From: Luteibacter rhizovicinus DSM 16549
Lineage (GTDB): Bacteria > Pseudomonadota > Gammaproteobacteria > Xanthomonadales > Rhodanobacteraceae
DNA: 64,000 bases
Direction: 5' to 3'
Assembly: GCF_001887595.1 (NCBI RefSeq)
Contig: NZ_CP017480.1
Span: 3,128,001 to 3,192,000, forward strand
Under the pieces are notes generated by a model. It was not told the DNA's origin, ran no database searches, and saw only the letters and a list, made by a program, of their open reading frames with translations. The position numbers and the translations under genes were made by a program. This document shows, one piece after another, positions 15,215-23,754 of this stretch; the first letter of the stretch is position 1, and each line of letters starts with the position of its first letter.

Positions 15215-15401
15215 CGCGATGCTCGTGCAGTGCGAGGCACCGGTACTCAAGCCGACGCTATTCGTAGGCGACATCCAAGAGAACCGAACGAGGGCAGTAG
15301 TTGCCTTCGATCGATGCGCTGCGCGCATGCGCTGCCTGGTGTGGTGGATCACGTCCGCCAATCATGAGGAACCACCAAACGAGTGCGGCAAGTCCGACTG
15401 A
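15087..15401 (+). CDS. o-spanin, Rz1-like lipoprotein
   Basis: A 104-residue protein in the +1 frame that starts inside Rz at ATG 15087, 7 bases after GGAG. The signal L-P-C-L-L-L-L-V-A-C-S ends in a lipobox (L-V-A-C), so the mature protein would be an outer-membrane lipoprotein beginning at Cys. A Pro-containing segment follows, and the protein is longer than typical Rz1. It extends past the Rz stop at 15214. Confidence 0.78.
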   Translation: MRMLKPCWTLPCLLLLVACSTARPAQDPVVTSRTVVQVPRPDDAMLVQCEAPVLKPTLFVGDIQENRTRAVVAFDRCAARMRCLVWWITSANHEEPPNECGKSD

Positions 15402-15703
15402 TGGCGAGGCTAAGGACGCTGGCCAACAGGGTGGCGATGGCGCCGACCAGACAGCCAGCCAACCATCGGTCAGCGGATAGGCGCATGACTGGTCGGGCAC
15501 TGCAGGAACGTCGACTGCGCATCTGGGCACGTGATCCGCACTGTGCCGACTGCGGACGGCTCGTGGCGATGCACGAGTTCGAGCTCGACCACAAGGTGGC
15601 TCTGGTCAATGGCGGTCCCGACGTGGACGACAACTGCCAGGTGCTGTGCATCGGGCCCGATGGATGCCACCACCGGAAGACCCGGGTCGACCTCAGCCGG
15701 TGA
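15401..15703 (+). CDS. HNH endonuclease of the packaging module
   Basis: A 100-residue protein starting MARLRTLANRVAMAP at the o-spanin stop. H-C-A-D-C-G-R, E-F-E-L-D-H-K-V-A-L-V-N-G-G, D-D-N-C-Q-V-L-C and C-H-H-R-K-T make up an HNH site with four Cys for structural zinc. HNH proteins just before terminase (as HK97 gp74) assist terminase cutting in cos-type phages, which suggests cos packaging here. Confidence 0.9.
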   Translation: MARLRTLANRVAMAPTRQPANHRSADRRMTGRALQERRLRIWARDPHCADCGRLVAMHEFELDHKVALVNGGPDVDDNCQVLCIGPDGCHHRKTRVDLSR

Positions 15704-15961
15704 GGATGAGTGAGAACGAGTCTCATCGCGATGCAGTGCCGACCGAGCGGTCGGCAGGGCAGCAGGCAGCGAGGTCGGTCGATCCGAAACCGACCTATAG
15801 GGAGGGGCGGGTCGAAAGTCTGGGCCGATCCGGCCTGGAAACCGACTGTCCTCTCACGCACAGAAAATATCCCCTGTTTGATTAATCGCAGCAGGGGTCG
15901 GAAATCAAACGACCCGCGTCCCGCAAGGCTTTGAGGCCATACGGACGCACCGAGGTGATGC
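15704..15961 (+). other. Non-coding gap with inverted repeats, candidate cos region
   Basis: No convincing gene in 258 bp. Two perfect 8-bp inverted repeats occur: TGCCGACC/GGTCGGCA at 15737-15744 and 15749-15756, and AGGTCGGT/ACCGACCT at 15772-15779 and 15789-15796. A G-rich stretch follows (TATAGGGAGGGGCGGGTCGA starting at 15796). Its place between the HNH and small terminase genes is where HK97-type phages carry cos. Confidence 0.5.
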
Positions 15962-16360
15962 ATGCCGCGCGGAGGTCCCCGCCCAGGCGCTGGCCGACCG
16001 AAGGGCAGCGGCACGAAGGGCAAGAAAGCGTCCGCCCCGAAGGCGGAAACAAAGAAGACGAAGGCCAAGCCCGGGAAGGTGAGAGTTCTTCCGCCTGGGC
16101 CGCCGCCAAATGCTGAAGTGTTCGAAGGCGAGGTATTGCCGTCGAACATGAACCCGCTGGAGTACATGCTCCACGTGATGAACAACCGGAAGGCCGAGCC
16201 GGAACGGCGCGACAGGATGGCCGTCGCGGCTGCGCCCTACGTCCACGGTAAGAAGGGCGAGCAGGGCAAGAAGGCCGCGAAGGACGACGCCGCTGCCGCA
16301 GTCGGCGGCGCTGGAAGGTTCTCCTCCGCGCCTCCGCCGCGCCGAAATAACGTGAACTGA
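15962..16360 (+). CDS. Terminase small subunit
   Basis: A 132-residue basic protein starting MPRGGPRPGAGRPKGSGTKG. The N-terminal G-G-x-R-x-G-A-G-R-P-K-G motif and the later N-P-L-E-Y-M-L-H-V-M-N-N, R-R-D-R-M-A-V-A-A-A-P-Y-V-H fit a small terminase family. It recognises the packaging site and activates the large subunit that follows 4 bp downstream. Confidence 0.88.
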   Translation: MPRGGPRPGAGRPKGSGTKGKKASAPKAETKKTKAKPGKVRVLPPGPPPNAEVFEGEVLPSNMNPLEYMLHVMNNRKAEPERRDRMAVAAAPYVHGKKGEQGKKAAKDDAAAAVGGAGRFSSAPPPRRNNVN

Positions 16361-16364
16361 TCCG

Positions 16365-18035
16365 ATGGAATGGAGCACGGCGTGTACCGACTGGGCAGAG
16401 CGCCTGGTGGCGGGGAAGTCGATCATCCCCGCGCCAATCTTTCCCGACGAGGCCGACCGCGCATTGCGCATCTTCAAGCAGCTCCGCGTCGTGGACTTGC
16501 CGGGGAAGCCGACGTTCGGGGAGTGCAGCGACCAGTTCGTCTTCGATTTCGTCGCGGCCATCTTCGGGGCCTACGACGCCGAGACAGGTAAGCAGCTGAT
16601 CCGCGAGTTCTTCCTTCTGATCAGCAAGAAGAACACGAAGTCGACGGTCGCCGCGGGGATCATGTTGACGGCCGTGATCCTTTGCTGGCGAGAGGATGAG
16701 GAGCACCTGATTCTGGCGCCGACGAAGGAGGTCGCGGACAACAGCTTCAAGCCGGCAGCTGGCATGGTCCGCGCGGACGAGGAGCTAAGCGACCTGTTCC
16801 ACGTTCAGGACCACATCCGAACCATCACGCGCCGCGACTCGAAGGCATCGCTGAAAGTTGTGGCTGCCGACACCGAGACGGTCTCGGGCAAGAAGTCGGG
16901 AAAGATCCTGGTCGATGAGCATTGGCTGTTCGGCAAGAAGGCCAACGCACAAGCGATGTTCATGGAAGCCACAGGTGGCCAGGTGTCTCGTGATGAGGGT
17001 TGGGTGATCTTCCTCACCACTCAGAGCGACGACCCGCCGGCTGGTGTGTTCAAGGAAAAGCTTCAGTACTACAGGGACGTGCGAGACGGACTGATCGTCG
17101 ACAAGAAGTCGTTGGGCATCCTCTACGAGTTTCCGCAGGCGATGGTGAAGGCCAAGGCCTATCTCGATCCGAAGAATTTCTACATCACCAACCCGAATCT
17201 GGGCCGGTCGGTCAGCGAGGAATGGCTGGGCGACCAGCTGACGAAGAACCTGCCGAAGACGGATGGCTCGCTTCAGCAGTTCCTTGCCAAGCACCTGAAC
17301 GTCGAGATCGGGCTGAACCTTCGCTCTGACCGATGGACAGGTGCGGACTACTGGGAACAACAGGGGCGCCGCGAGGTGACCCTCGAATACCTCCTGGAAT
17401 GGGCCGAGGTGATCGACTTCGGCATCGACGGCGGTGGCTTAGATGATCTCCTCGGTGGCGGCGCGATTGGGAGGCACCGAGACACGAAAGAATGGCTGAT
17501 ATGGACCCATGCGTGGGCCCACCCGTCGGTTCTTGAGCGGCGCATGGAGATCGCGCCTGCGCTACGAGACTTCGCGCGGGACGGTCATCTCACCCTGGTG
17601 GAGCGAATCGGCGACGACGTCGACGAGCTGGCCGGCTATGTTGCGCGAATTCACGGCGCCGGCCTACTCGACATGGCCGGTGTGGATCCTGCAGGACTTG
17701 GCGGCATTCTCGACGCCCTTGAGGCCGCCGGGGTGCCAAAGGACAAGATCGTCGGGATCAGCCAGGGCTGGAAGCTTGGCGGTGCCATTAAAACCCTCGA
17801 GCGGAAGCTAGCCGAGGGATCGGCGTGGCACGGGCTGCAACCGATGATGAACTGGTGCGTGGGTAACGCCCGAATCGTCGTCACCAGCAATGCCATCAAC
17901 ATCACGAAGCAGGCTAGCGGTACCGCGAAGATCGATCCGCTGATGGCGGTCTTCAACGCAGCCTCGCTAATGAGCCTGAACCCGGCGGCAAGTGCACCTT
18001 CGGTGTACGAAACGCGCGGCATCCGCTTTCTCTGA
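16365..18035 (+). CDS. Terminase large subunit (Terminase_1, HK97-like)
   Basis: A 556-residue packaging motor. The ATPase part has a deviant Walker A near residue 87 (L-I-S-K-K-N-T-K-S-T) and Walker B K-I-L-V-D-E-H near 180. The C-terminal nuclease part includes D-F-G-I-D-G-G and a late D-P-L-M-A-V-F-N-A-A. It cuts concatemers and pumps DNA into the prohead through the portal encoded next. Confidence 0.95.
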   Translation: MEWSTACTDWAERLVAGKSIIPAPIFPDEADRALRIFKQLRVVDLPGKPTFGECSDQFVFDFVAAIFGAYDAETGKQLIREFFLLISKKNTKSTVAAGIMLTAVILCWREDEEHLILAPTKEVADNSFKPAAGMVRADEELSDLFHVQDHIRTITRRDSKASLKVVAADTETVSGKKSGKILVDEHWLFGKKANAQAMFMEATGGQVSRDEGWVIFLTTQSDDPPAGVFKEKLQYYRDVRDGLIVDKKSLGILYEFPQAMVKAKAYLDPKNFYITNPNLGRSVSEEWLGDQLTKNLPKTDGSLQQFLAKHLNVEIGLNLRSDRWTGADYWEQQGRREVTLEYLLEWAEVIDFGIDGGGLDDLLGGGAIGRHRDTKEWLIWTHAWAHPSVLERRMEIAPALRDFARDGHLTLVERIGDDVDELAGYVARIHGAGLLDMAGVDPAGLGGILDALEAAGVPKDKIVGISQGWKLGGAIKTLERKLAEGSAWHGLQPMMNWCVGNARIVVTSNAINITKQASGTAKIDPLMAVFNAASLMSLNPAASAPSVYETRGIRFL

Positions 18036-18043
18036 GGACAGGC

Positions 18044-19333
18044 ATGAGCCTTTTCGATATCTTCCGGCGTCCGGCAGCGCCGGAAGCCTCGCCTGTTCCC
18101 GAAGCCTCATCCACGCCCGCGCCCGCGCCTCGCGCCCAGGCTCCGGTCGGGCAAACGTTCGACGGGCTTACTGATCGGGCTCTTCTGGAGTACATCCGGA
18201 CGGGAGAGCCTGGCGGGACCGGTGGTCGTCATCTGCATTCGCTCCGCAACATGGCGGCACTGCGCTGCGTCTCGTTGCTGAGCCAGATGGTGGGCATGTT
18301 GCCCGTGAACCTTCTGGAGAACGGCCCTGACAAGAAATATGCCGAGGATCACCCGGCGTACCGGCTTCTCAAGCTGAAGCCGAACAGCTGGCAGACGCCA
18401 TTCGAGTTCAAGTCCACCATGCAGATGGTCTGCCTTGAGGAAGGCAACGCCTACGCGCGAGTTATCTGGTCCGCCGGTCGCCCCATCGGGATGATCCCGC
18501 TTGCGATCGGATCGACCGTCCCCCGGCTGACCAGCCAGTGGGAGATGGTTTACGACTACACCCGGCCCGACGGCCAACTGGTCACGCTGCCTGCAAATGA
18601 GGTCTTCCATCTAAAGGACCTGAGCGTCGATGGCGTGCTCGGGATGTCCCGCATGCGCCTCGCTAAGGACGCTCTCGCGCTGGCGCGGCAAGCGGAGGCC
18701 GCAGCAGACCGCCTTTTGCGCACCGGCGTCATGGCAGGCGGCGCGATCGAGTCGCCGAACGCGCTGAGCGAACAGGCGTACTCGCGCATGAAGGCATCTC
18801 TCGAAAGCGATTACGCCGGCGCTGAGAACAACGGCAAGTGGATGCTGATCGAGGAAGGGGCCAAGGCCAACCAGTTCGGATCTACCGCTCGTGATGGTCA
18901 GCATATCGAGAACCGCAACGCCCAGATCGAGGAGGTCGCGCGGGCATTCGGCATCCCCCGCCCGCTACTGATGATGGACGACACGAGCTGGGGCTCAGGC
19001 ATCAAGGAACTGAACAAGTTCTTCGTGAGCTACGGCCTCGGGCCGTGGTTCACCAGCTGGGAGCAGGCAGCCGCGCGCGTCTTCCTACCTGGCAAAGATC
19101 TGGACAAATACACGTTCAAGTTCAACGCGAACGCTCTGCTGCGTGGAACGCCTGAAGAACAGGCCGATTACATCGCCAAATCTCTTGGCGCTGGTGGCCA
19201 GGCGCCATGGCAGACGCAGAACGAAGCGCGCGAGACATTGGACCTGCCGCGTTCGAACGACCCGAACGCGGACCTTCTCCGCAACCCCATGACCCAACCG
19301 AGGACCGGCGATGAGCCTCCTGCAGCTGCCTGA
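18044..19333 (+). CDS. Portal protein (HK97 family)
   Basis: A 429-residue portal. N-A-Y-A-R-V-I-W, Y-D-Y-T-R-P-D-G and V-F-H-L-K-D-L-S-V-D-G-V-L-G are conserved, as is the late F-G-I-P-R-P-L-L. It forms the dodecameric ring at the capsid vertex. Its 3' end overlaps the protease gene by 23 bp. Confidence 0.95.
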   Translation: MSLFDIFRRPAAPEASPVPEASSTPAPAPRAQAPVGQTFDGLTDRALLEYIRTGEPGGTGGRHLHSLRNMAALRCVSLLSQMVGMLPVNLLENGPDKKYAEDHPAYRLLKLKPNSWQTPFEFKSTMQMVCLEEGNAYARVIWSAGRPIGMIPLAIGSTVPRLTSQWEMVYDYTRPDGQLVTLPANEVFHLKDLSVDGVLGMSRMRLAKDALALARQAEAAADRLLRTGVMAGGAIESPNALSEQAYSRMKASLESDYAGAENNGKWMLIEEGAKANQFGSTARDGQHIENRNAQIEEVARAFGIPRPLLMMDDTSWGSGIKELNKFFVSYGLGPWFTSWEQAAARVFLPGKDLDKYTFKFNANALLRGTPEEQADYIAKSLGAGGQAPWQTQNEARETLDLPRSNDPNADLLRNPMTQPRTGDEPPAAA

Positions 19334-20159
19334 AATCCGGGCCGACATGAGCCTGGCCGAAGTGAACTTCGACCTTCGTCCGGATGCCATCGAGCACTGG
19401 GAGCCCGAGCTACAGGCGGCTGCTGGTGATCCGTCGACCTCGATTTCCATCTATGGCCCGATCGGCGCAACGATGGACGGATCCGGTGTGACGGCGCGAG
19501 GAATAGCCGCTGCACTTCGTAGCATCGGTGCCAAGGATGTGACGGTTAACGTCAACTCGCCCGGCGGCAATTACTTCGAGGGCGTCGCGATCTACAACCT
19601 GTTGCGTCAGCACCAGGGCAAGGTCACCTTCAATGTCCTCGGTATGGCAGCCTCCGCAGCATCCCTCGCAGTGATGGCTGGCGATGACATCCTGATGGGT
19701 ACCGGTGCGCGCCTGATGATCCACAACGCCTGGGGCGTTGCTGTCGGCAACCGCCATGATCTGGCCGCTGCGGCCGCGCAGATGGCCCCACTCGATGCTG
19801 ACATGGCTAAGGCTTATGCAAGCCGCAGTGGCTTGCCGCCGGAGCGCATAGCCGTGCTGATGGACGACGAGACGTGGCTGTCCGCAGACGACGCTATCGG
19901 GCAGGGCTTCGCCACTGGTCACCTTGATTCGGCCAAGGTTGGCCACGACCGCGAGACAGGCGGAAGCCGGAAGGCCCTCGCCATGGTTGAGAGCGCCATG
20001 GCCCGCGCCGGCTATTCGCGCAGCTCCCGCCGCGAGGCCTTCAAATCCCTTTTTACCGGCACGCCGAGCGCTGCCGAACCTGCCATGCCGAGCGCTGGCG
20101 CCGACCTCGCAGCTTCGCTGCGGACGACTCTCCACACACTCAAAGGCACCAACGCATGA
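19311..20159 (+). CDS. Head maturation protease (ClpP-like, S14)
   Basis: A 282-residue serine protease of the phage ClpP type. N-S-P-G-G-N-Y-F-E-G forms the oxyanion region. The nucleophile is Ser115 in L-G-M-A-A-S-A-A-S and the His is His138 (M-I-H-N-A-W). It cleaves the scaffold segment of the capsid protein encoded next. The 120-residue C-terminal tail may be a scaffolding part. It overlaps the capsid gene by 4 bp. Confidence 0.93.
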   Translation: MSLLQLPEIRADMSLAEVNFDLRPDAIEHWEPELQAAAGDPSTSISIYGPIGATMDGSGVTARGIAAALRSIGAKDVTVNVNSPGGNYFEGVAIYNLLRQHQGKVTFNVLGMAASAASLAVMAGDDILMGTGARLMIHNAWGVAVGNRHDLAAAAAQMAPLDADMAKAYASRSGLPPERIAVLMDDETWLSADDAIGQGFATGHLDSAKVGHDRETGGSRKALAMVESAMARAGYSRSSRREAFKSLFTGTPSAAEPAMPSAGADLAASLRTTLHTLKGTNA

Positions 20160-21397
20160 ACATGAAGCACAAGATCACCCGCGGCCTTCTGGCCGTGCGC
20201 GCCGACGCCACCGGCGGCGGCGAGGTCAAGGCCCTCGTAAACGAACTGAACCAGGCTTTCGCCGCGTTCAAGGCTGAGCACACGAAGCAGCTCGACGATA
20301 TCCGCCAGGGTCAGGCAGACGCACTGCAGGCCCTTAAGGTCGACAAGATCAATGCCGACATCGATCGCCTGCAGGCTGCTGTCGATACCGCGAACACGCA
20401 GCTCGCCGCCGCGCAGATGGGCGCTGGTGGCGACGGTCGAAAGCTGCGCGATGCGGACTACAGCGCAGCGTTCCAGGCGCATTTCCGCAAGGGCGCTGTC
20501 GAAGCTTCGATGTCGAAGGGCTCGGCACCGGACGGTGGCTACACCGCTCCTGTTGAGTGGGACCGCACCATCACGGACAAGCTGGTGCTGGTGTCGCCGA
20601 TGCGTCAGGTCGCGCGCGTCCAGTCCATCTCGGGGAATAGCTTCACCAAGCTGTTCAACAAGCGCGGCACGGCCTCCGGCTGGGTCGGTGAGACGGATGC
20701 CCGCCCGGCTACCGCTGGCTCGCAGTTCGGATCGCTGCAGTACGATACCGGCGAGATCTACGCGAACCCGGCGGCCACCCAGCAGCTTCTCGACGACTCC
20801 GAGGTGGATATCGAAGCGTGGATCGCTGGCGAGGTGGAGCTCGAGTTTGCGCACCAGGAAGGTCTGGCGTTCATCTCGGGTGACGGCACGAACGGTCGGC
20901 CGACCGGCTTCCTCACCTACGTCACCGGTGCGGCGAATGCCGCGAAGCACCCCCTCGGTGCGATCGGCCTGGTGAATACCGGCGCAGCCGCGGCCATCAC
21001 AGCGGATTCCCTCATCGACCTGGTGTACGCCGTGCCGAGCGCCTACCGCGGTGCTGCGCGGTTCCTGATGAACAACACCACCCAGGGCATCGTGCGCAAG
21101 CTCAAGGATGGCCAGGGCAACTACCTGTGGCAGCCCTCGACGGTTGCCGGCCAGCCGGCGACGCTCAACGGCTATGCGCTGACCGAGATGCCGGACATGC
21201 CGGATGTCGCGGCGAACTCCATGCCGATCTCGTTCGGCGACTTCAATCGGGGCTACCTGGTCATCGACCGCAAGGGCGTGACCGTGCTGCGTGACCCGTT
21301 CACCAACAAGCCGTTCGTGCAGTTCTACACGACCAAGCGCGTTGGCGGCGGGCTTCTCGACCCGACGCCGATCAAGGTCCTGAAGGTCTCGGTGTAA
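20156..21397 (+). CDS. Major capsid protein (HK97 fold)
   Basis: A 413-residue capsid protein. Residues 1-100 form a helical delta/scaffold domain, likely removed by the protease. The HK97 fold follows from about residue 115 (K-G-S-A-P-D-G-G-Y-T-A-P-V-E-W) and includes G-W-V-G-E-T, P-A-A-T-Q-Q-L-L-D-D-S and F-I-S-G-D-G-T-N-G-R-P-T-G. Typical of P2-independent siphoviruses with the portal-protease-capsid order. Confidence 0.96.
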   Translation: MNMKHKITRGLLAVRADATGGGEVKALVNELNQAFAAFKAEHTKQLDDIRQGQADALQALKVDKINADIDRLQAAVDTANTQLAAAQMGAGGDGRKLRDADYSAAFQAHFRKGAVEASMSKGSAPDGGYTAPVEWDRTITDKLVLVSPMRQVARVQSISGNSFTKLFNKRGTASGWVGETDARPATAGSQFGSLQYDTGEIYANPAATQQLLDDSEVDIEAWIAGEVELEFAHQEGLAFISGDGTNGRPTGFLTYVTGAANAAKHPLGAIGLVNTGAAAAITADSLIDLVYAVPSAYRGAARFLMNNTTQGIVRKLKDGQGNYLWQPSTVAGQPATLNGYALTEMPDMPDVAANSMPISFGDFNRGYLVIDRKGVTVLRDPFTNKPFVQFYTTKRVGGGLLDPTPIKVLKVSV

Positions 21398-21458
21398 GCC
21401 ACCAACCACGAACCACCAACTACGGGGCCGGAGGGTCCGTCCCCGTTCGGAGAAGCGC

Positions 21459-21776
21459 ATGGCAAAGTTCACGAAGTCCTTCCGTGGCGTTAAGAACGGC
21501 GAGATCTATCCCACCGATTTCGTCCAGGGGGACGATTGCCCGAAGGAGCTGGAGGCCGGTGCTAAGGCATGCGGTGCGCTCAACGGCGCCGTCCAGCTGA
21601 CCGCAGGCGAGCAGTTTGTGTCGGGCAAGGCCGCAGACGTTATCGCGAGCCTGAATGACGAGAAGGATGTTGACCTCCTCAAGGAGGCTCTCGCGGCCGA
21701 GGCTGGAGGCCAGCGTTCGCGACAGACAGTGGTGGATGCGATAACCGCAGCGATCGCAGTCCTCTCGCAGGACTGA
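21459..21776 (+). CDS. Hypothetical head protein
   Basis: A 105-residue protein (MAKFTKSFRGVKNGEIYPTD) between capsid and connector. The N-terminal beta-like stretch and acidic D-F-V-Q-G-D-D-C-P fit small head or neck proteins that lie here in related phages. The exact role is unknown. Confidence 0.7.
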   Translation: MAKFTKSFRGVKNGEIYPTDFVQGDDCPKELEAGAKACGALNGAVQLTAGEQFVSGKAADVIASLNDEKDVDLLKEALAAEAGGQRSRQTVVDAITAAIAVLSQD

Positions 21777-21778
21777 TC

Positions 21779-22258
21779 ATGGGCCTGATCACGATTGAGC
21801 AGGCGCGCGCACACTGCCGCGCCGACGCCGATGTCCCGGATGGGCAGCTTCAGCCTTACATCGACGGCGCGGAAAGCGCGGCGTGCGCCTACCTCAATCG
21901 CGCTTTGTTCGGCACGCAAGCCGACCTTGACGCTGCCCTGGACGGTCTACCGGCCAAGGCTGCGGCAGCAGCGCAGAATTATGCCGATGCCGTGGAAGCA
22001 GCCGCAGGCATCGTTGACGATGACCAGCGCCGCGTGACACTTGAGGTCGCCAGTTTGCGGAAGAGCACCGCCGCGGCAGCCGCCACGCGCGTCATGAACG
22101 GCATCGTCGCGGCGCCGAGTGTCGTCAGTGCCATCTTGCTGACTCTCGGCGCCCTCTACTCGAACCGTGAGGCGGTGATCGTGGGTCTGCAAGTGGCTGA
22201 GTTGCCCCTCGGCGCCTGCGAGCTTCTCCGGCCCTATCGCTTGGTCATGATGCCGTGA
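21779..22258 (+). CDS. Head-tail connector protein
   Basis: A 159-residue helical protein starting MGLITIEQARAHCRADADVP, with D-G-Q-L-Q-P-Y-I-D-G-A-E-S-A-A-C-A-Y-L-N. This is the gp6-like connector family that joins the portal to the tail. The insert with many Ala residues (about 50-100) is longer than in HK97 gp6. It overlaps the next gene by 4 bp. Confidence 0.85.
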   Translation: MGLITIEQARAHCRADADVPDGQLQPYIDGAESAACAYLNRALFGTQADLDAALDGLPAKAAAAAQNYADAVEAAAGIVDDDQRRVTLEVASLRKSTAAAAATRVMNGIVAAPSVVSAILLTLGALYSNREAVIVGLQVAELPLGACELLRPYRLVMMP

Positions 22259-22596
22259 GCCTTGCCGCTGGTTCATTGAACCGTCAGATCAGGGTCCAGA
22301 AGAAGATCGACGGCCACGACGCCGCCGGCCAGCCCACGAAGGTGTGGGCAGACTTCCTGTCGACGTGGGCGAATGTGAGGGGCCAGACCGGCGTTGGCAC
22401 GATTGTCGGGGCCCAGGGCGACATTGCCTCGGCGGTTACGCAGTACAGCTTCCGAATCCGCTATCGGGCGGGCCTCGATGCTGGGATGCGCGTGCTGCTG
22501 GGTGGAACCCCGTATGACATCACGTCCGTACAGATGGACGAAGACCGTCGCGAGTGGACCGACCTGGTCTGCAACCGAGGAGCGAACGATGGCTGA
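22255..22596 (+). CDS. Head closure protein (SPP1 gp16-like)
   Basis: A 113-residue protein with GTG start overlapping the connector stop. It contains L-N-R-Q-I-R-V-Q-K-K and, later, F-R-I-R-Y-R-A-G-L-D-A-G-M-R-V, then Y-D-I-T-S-V-Q-M-D-E-D-R-R, the pattern of head closure/stopper proteins. It seals the portal channel after packaging. Confidence 0.87.
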   Translation: MSLAAGSLNRQIRVQKKIDGHDAAGQPTKVWADFLSTWANVRGQTGVGTIVGAQGDIASAVTQYSFRIRYRAGLDAGMRVLLGGTPYDITSVQMDEDRREWTDLVCNRGANDG

Positions 22597-22801
22597 CCAG
22601 CATATCCACACCCCTGACGACGGCCGCGGCCATCGCCAGGTGTACGTCAATGGTAAGCCGATGAAGCGCGTCGTCTACGCGGACACCCGTCGCGGCATCG
22701 TGCGTTACGTACCGGAGCCGCCAAGGGCGAACAAGCGCGGAGACGGCGTCATCGAGCGTACGCGCCGCGGCAAGGTCGAAGTGAAGACGATCGATGGCTG
22801 A
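22589..22801 (+). CDS. Small hypothetical neck-region protein
   Basis: A 70-residue basic protein (MADQHIHTPDDGRGHRQVYV), overlapping both neighbours by 8 bp. G-K-P-M-K-R-V-V-Y-A-D-T is a pattern seen in small phage neck genes. Function is unknown. GAGGAG before the ATG supports the start. Confidence 0.7.
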   Translation: MADQHIHTPDDGRGHRQVYVNGKPMKRVVYADTRRGIVRYVPEPPRANKRGDGVIERTRRGKVEVKTIDG

Positions 22802-23300
22802 GGGCTTCCAGGCGAAGGCGGACACGAGTAGCGCCTTCTCGGGTCTCGACCGACTCACAGGCCCGATCGCGACCAAGCTCGCGCGGTCGATGGGCGTTGC
22901 CAGCGGCACGGTGTATCGAGACGAAGCGAAACTGCTGGCCCCTAAGGACGATGGCCTGCTGGCAAGCTCGATCTACCTCGCCTATAAGGACAATCGCTCC
23001 AACGACGACAGCGTCACGTACTCGATTACGTGGAATGCGAAGAAGGCGCCTCACGGTCACCTTCAGGAGTTCGGGCACTGGCAGACCCATGTGACCTACA
23101 AGGGTTCCGACGGCCACTGGTACACGCTTCCCAACGTTCCGTTGGCTCAGCCGCGGTGGGTGCCCGCCCATCCGTTTCTGCGGCCAGCCTTCGATATGGC
23201 GCGGGAGCGCGCACAGCAAGCGGCAATAGCGCGCGGTCGAGAACGTCTTCCCGAGCTGCTCCGCGACACCTATCAACCACCCGACGACGACTTCGTATGA
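22794..23300 (+). CDS. HK97 gp10-like neck protein
   Basis: A 168-residue protein. A-P-K-D-D-G-L-L-A-S-S-I-Y, H-G-H-L-Q-E-F-G-H and P-A-H-P-F-L-R-P-A-F-D are the conserved pieces of the HK97 gp10 family, which acts in tail completion or head-tail joining. It overlaps the next gene by 4 bp. Confidence 0.9.
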   Translation: MAEGFQAKADTSSAFSGLDRLTGPIATKLARSMGVASGTVYRDEAKLLAPKDDGLLASSIYLAYKDNRSNDDSVTYSITWNAKKAPHGHLQEFGHWQTHVTYKGSDGHWYTLPNVPLAQPRWVPAHPFLRPAFDMARERAQQAAIARGRERLPELLRDTYQPPDDDFV

Positions 23301-23653
23301 GCCTGGAAGAGAGCCTATTCGCGCTACTCGGGCCGCTCGTCGCAGGGCGCTGCACGCCAGATGTCACGGACGACAACCCCGTCTATCCGCTGATCGTCTA
23401 CCAAGGTGCTGGTGGCCAAGCCATCGACTACGCCGACCAGACGCCGGCTGACAAGGACAACGCCAGAGTTCAGGTCTGGGTGTGGTGCCTCACCCGCCTG
23501 GAGGCGAGCGCGCTCTCGCGGCAAGTGCGCGACGTTTTGCTGGCGAGCAACCTGACCGTGAAGACCCTCGGCGCCGCCGTTCCCGACACCAACGCCGTCC
23601 TGAAGCTTTACGGGGCTCGCACCGATTTCAGCATCTGGTATCCGCGCACGTAG
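23297..23653 (+). CDS. Tail terminator/completion protein (DUF3168)
   Basis: A 118-residue protein (MSLEESLFALLGPLVAGRCT), with Y-P-L-I-V-Y-Q, V-Q-V-W-V-W-C-L-T and a C-terminal D-F-S-I-W-Y. This fits the DUF3168 family, equivalents of SPP1 gp17 and lambda gpU, which cap the tail tube. It is the last gene before a hairpin at 23680. Confidence 0.87.
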   Translation: MSLEESLFALLGPLVAGRCTPDVTDDNPVYPLIVYQGAGGQAIDYADQTPADKDNARVQVWVWCLTRLEASALSRQVRDVLLASNLTVKTLGAAVPDTNAVLKLYGARTDFSIWYPRT

Positions 23654-23679
23654 CGGCGACCTAACAGCAGCACCACCGG

Positions 23680-23699
23680 CCGCCGTAGGGCGGTTTTTT
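23680..23699 (+). terminator. Short hairpin terminator inside the late operon
   Basis: CCGCC (23680-23684), loop GTAG, GGCGG (23689-23693), then six T. The stem is short but the T tract is strong. It separates head-neck genes from the tail tube gene and could set their expression ratio. Confidence 0.6.
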
Positions 23700-23754
23700 C
23701 TTGCCCGCCGTTTGGCGGCGAACCAACCCACCGTCAAACTCAGAGGACTCACAC

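Noticed and set aside
20012..21472. A 486-codon minus-strand frame over the capsid gene
   Set aside because: Antisense shadow of the HK97 capsid gene, in high-GC DNA.
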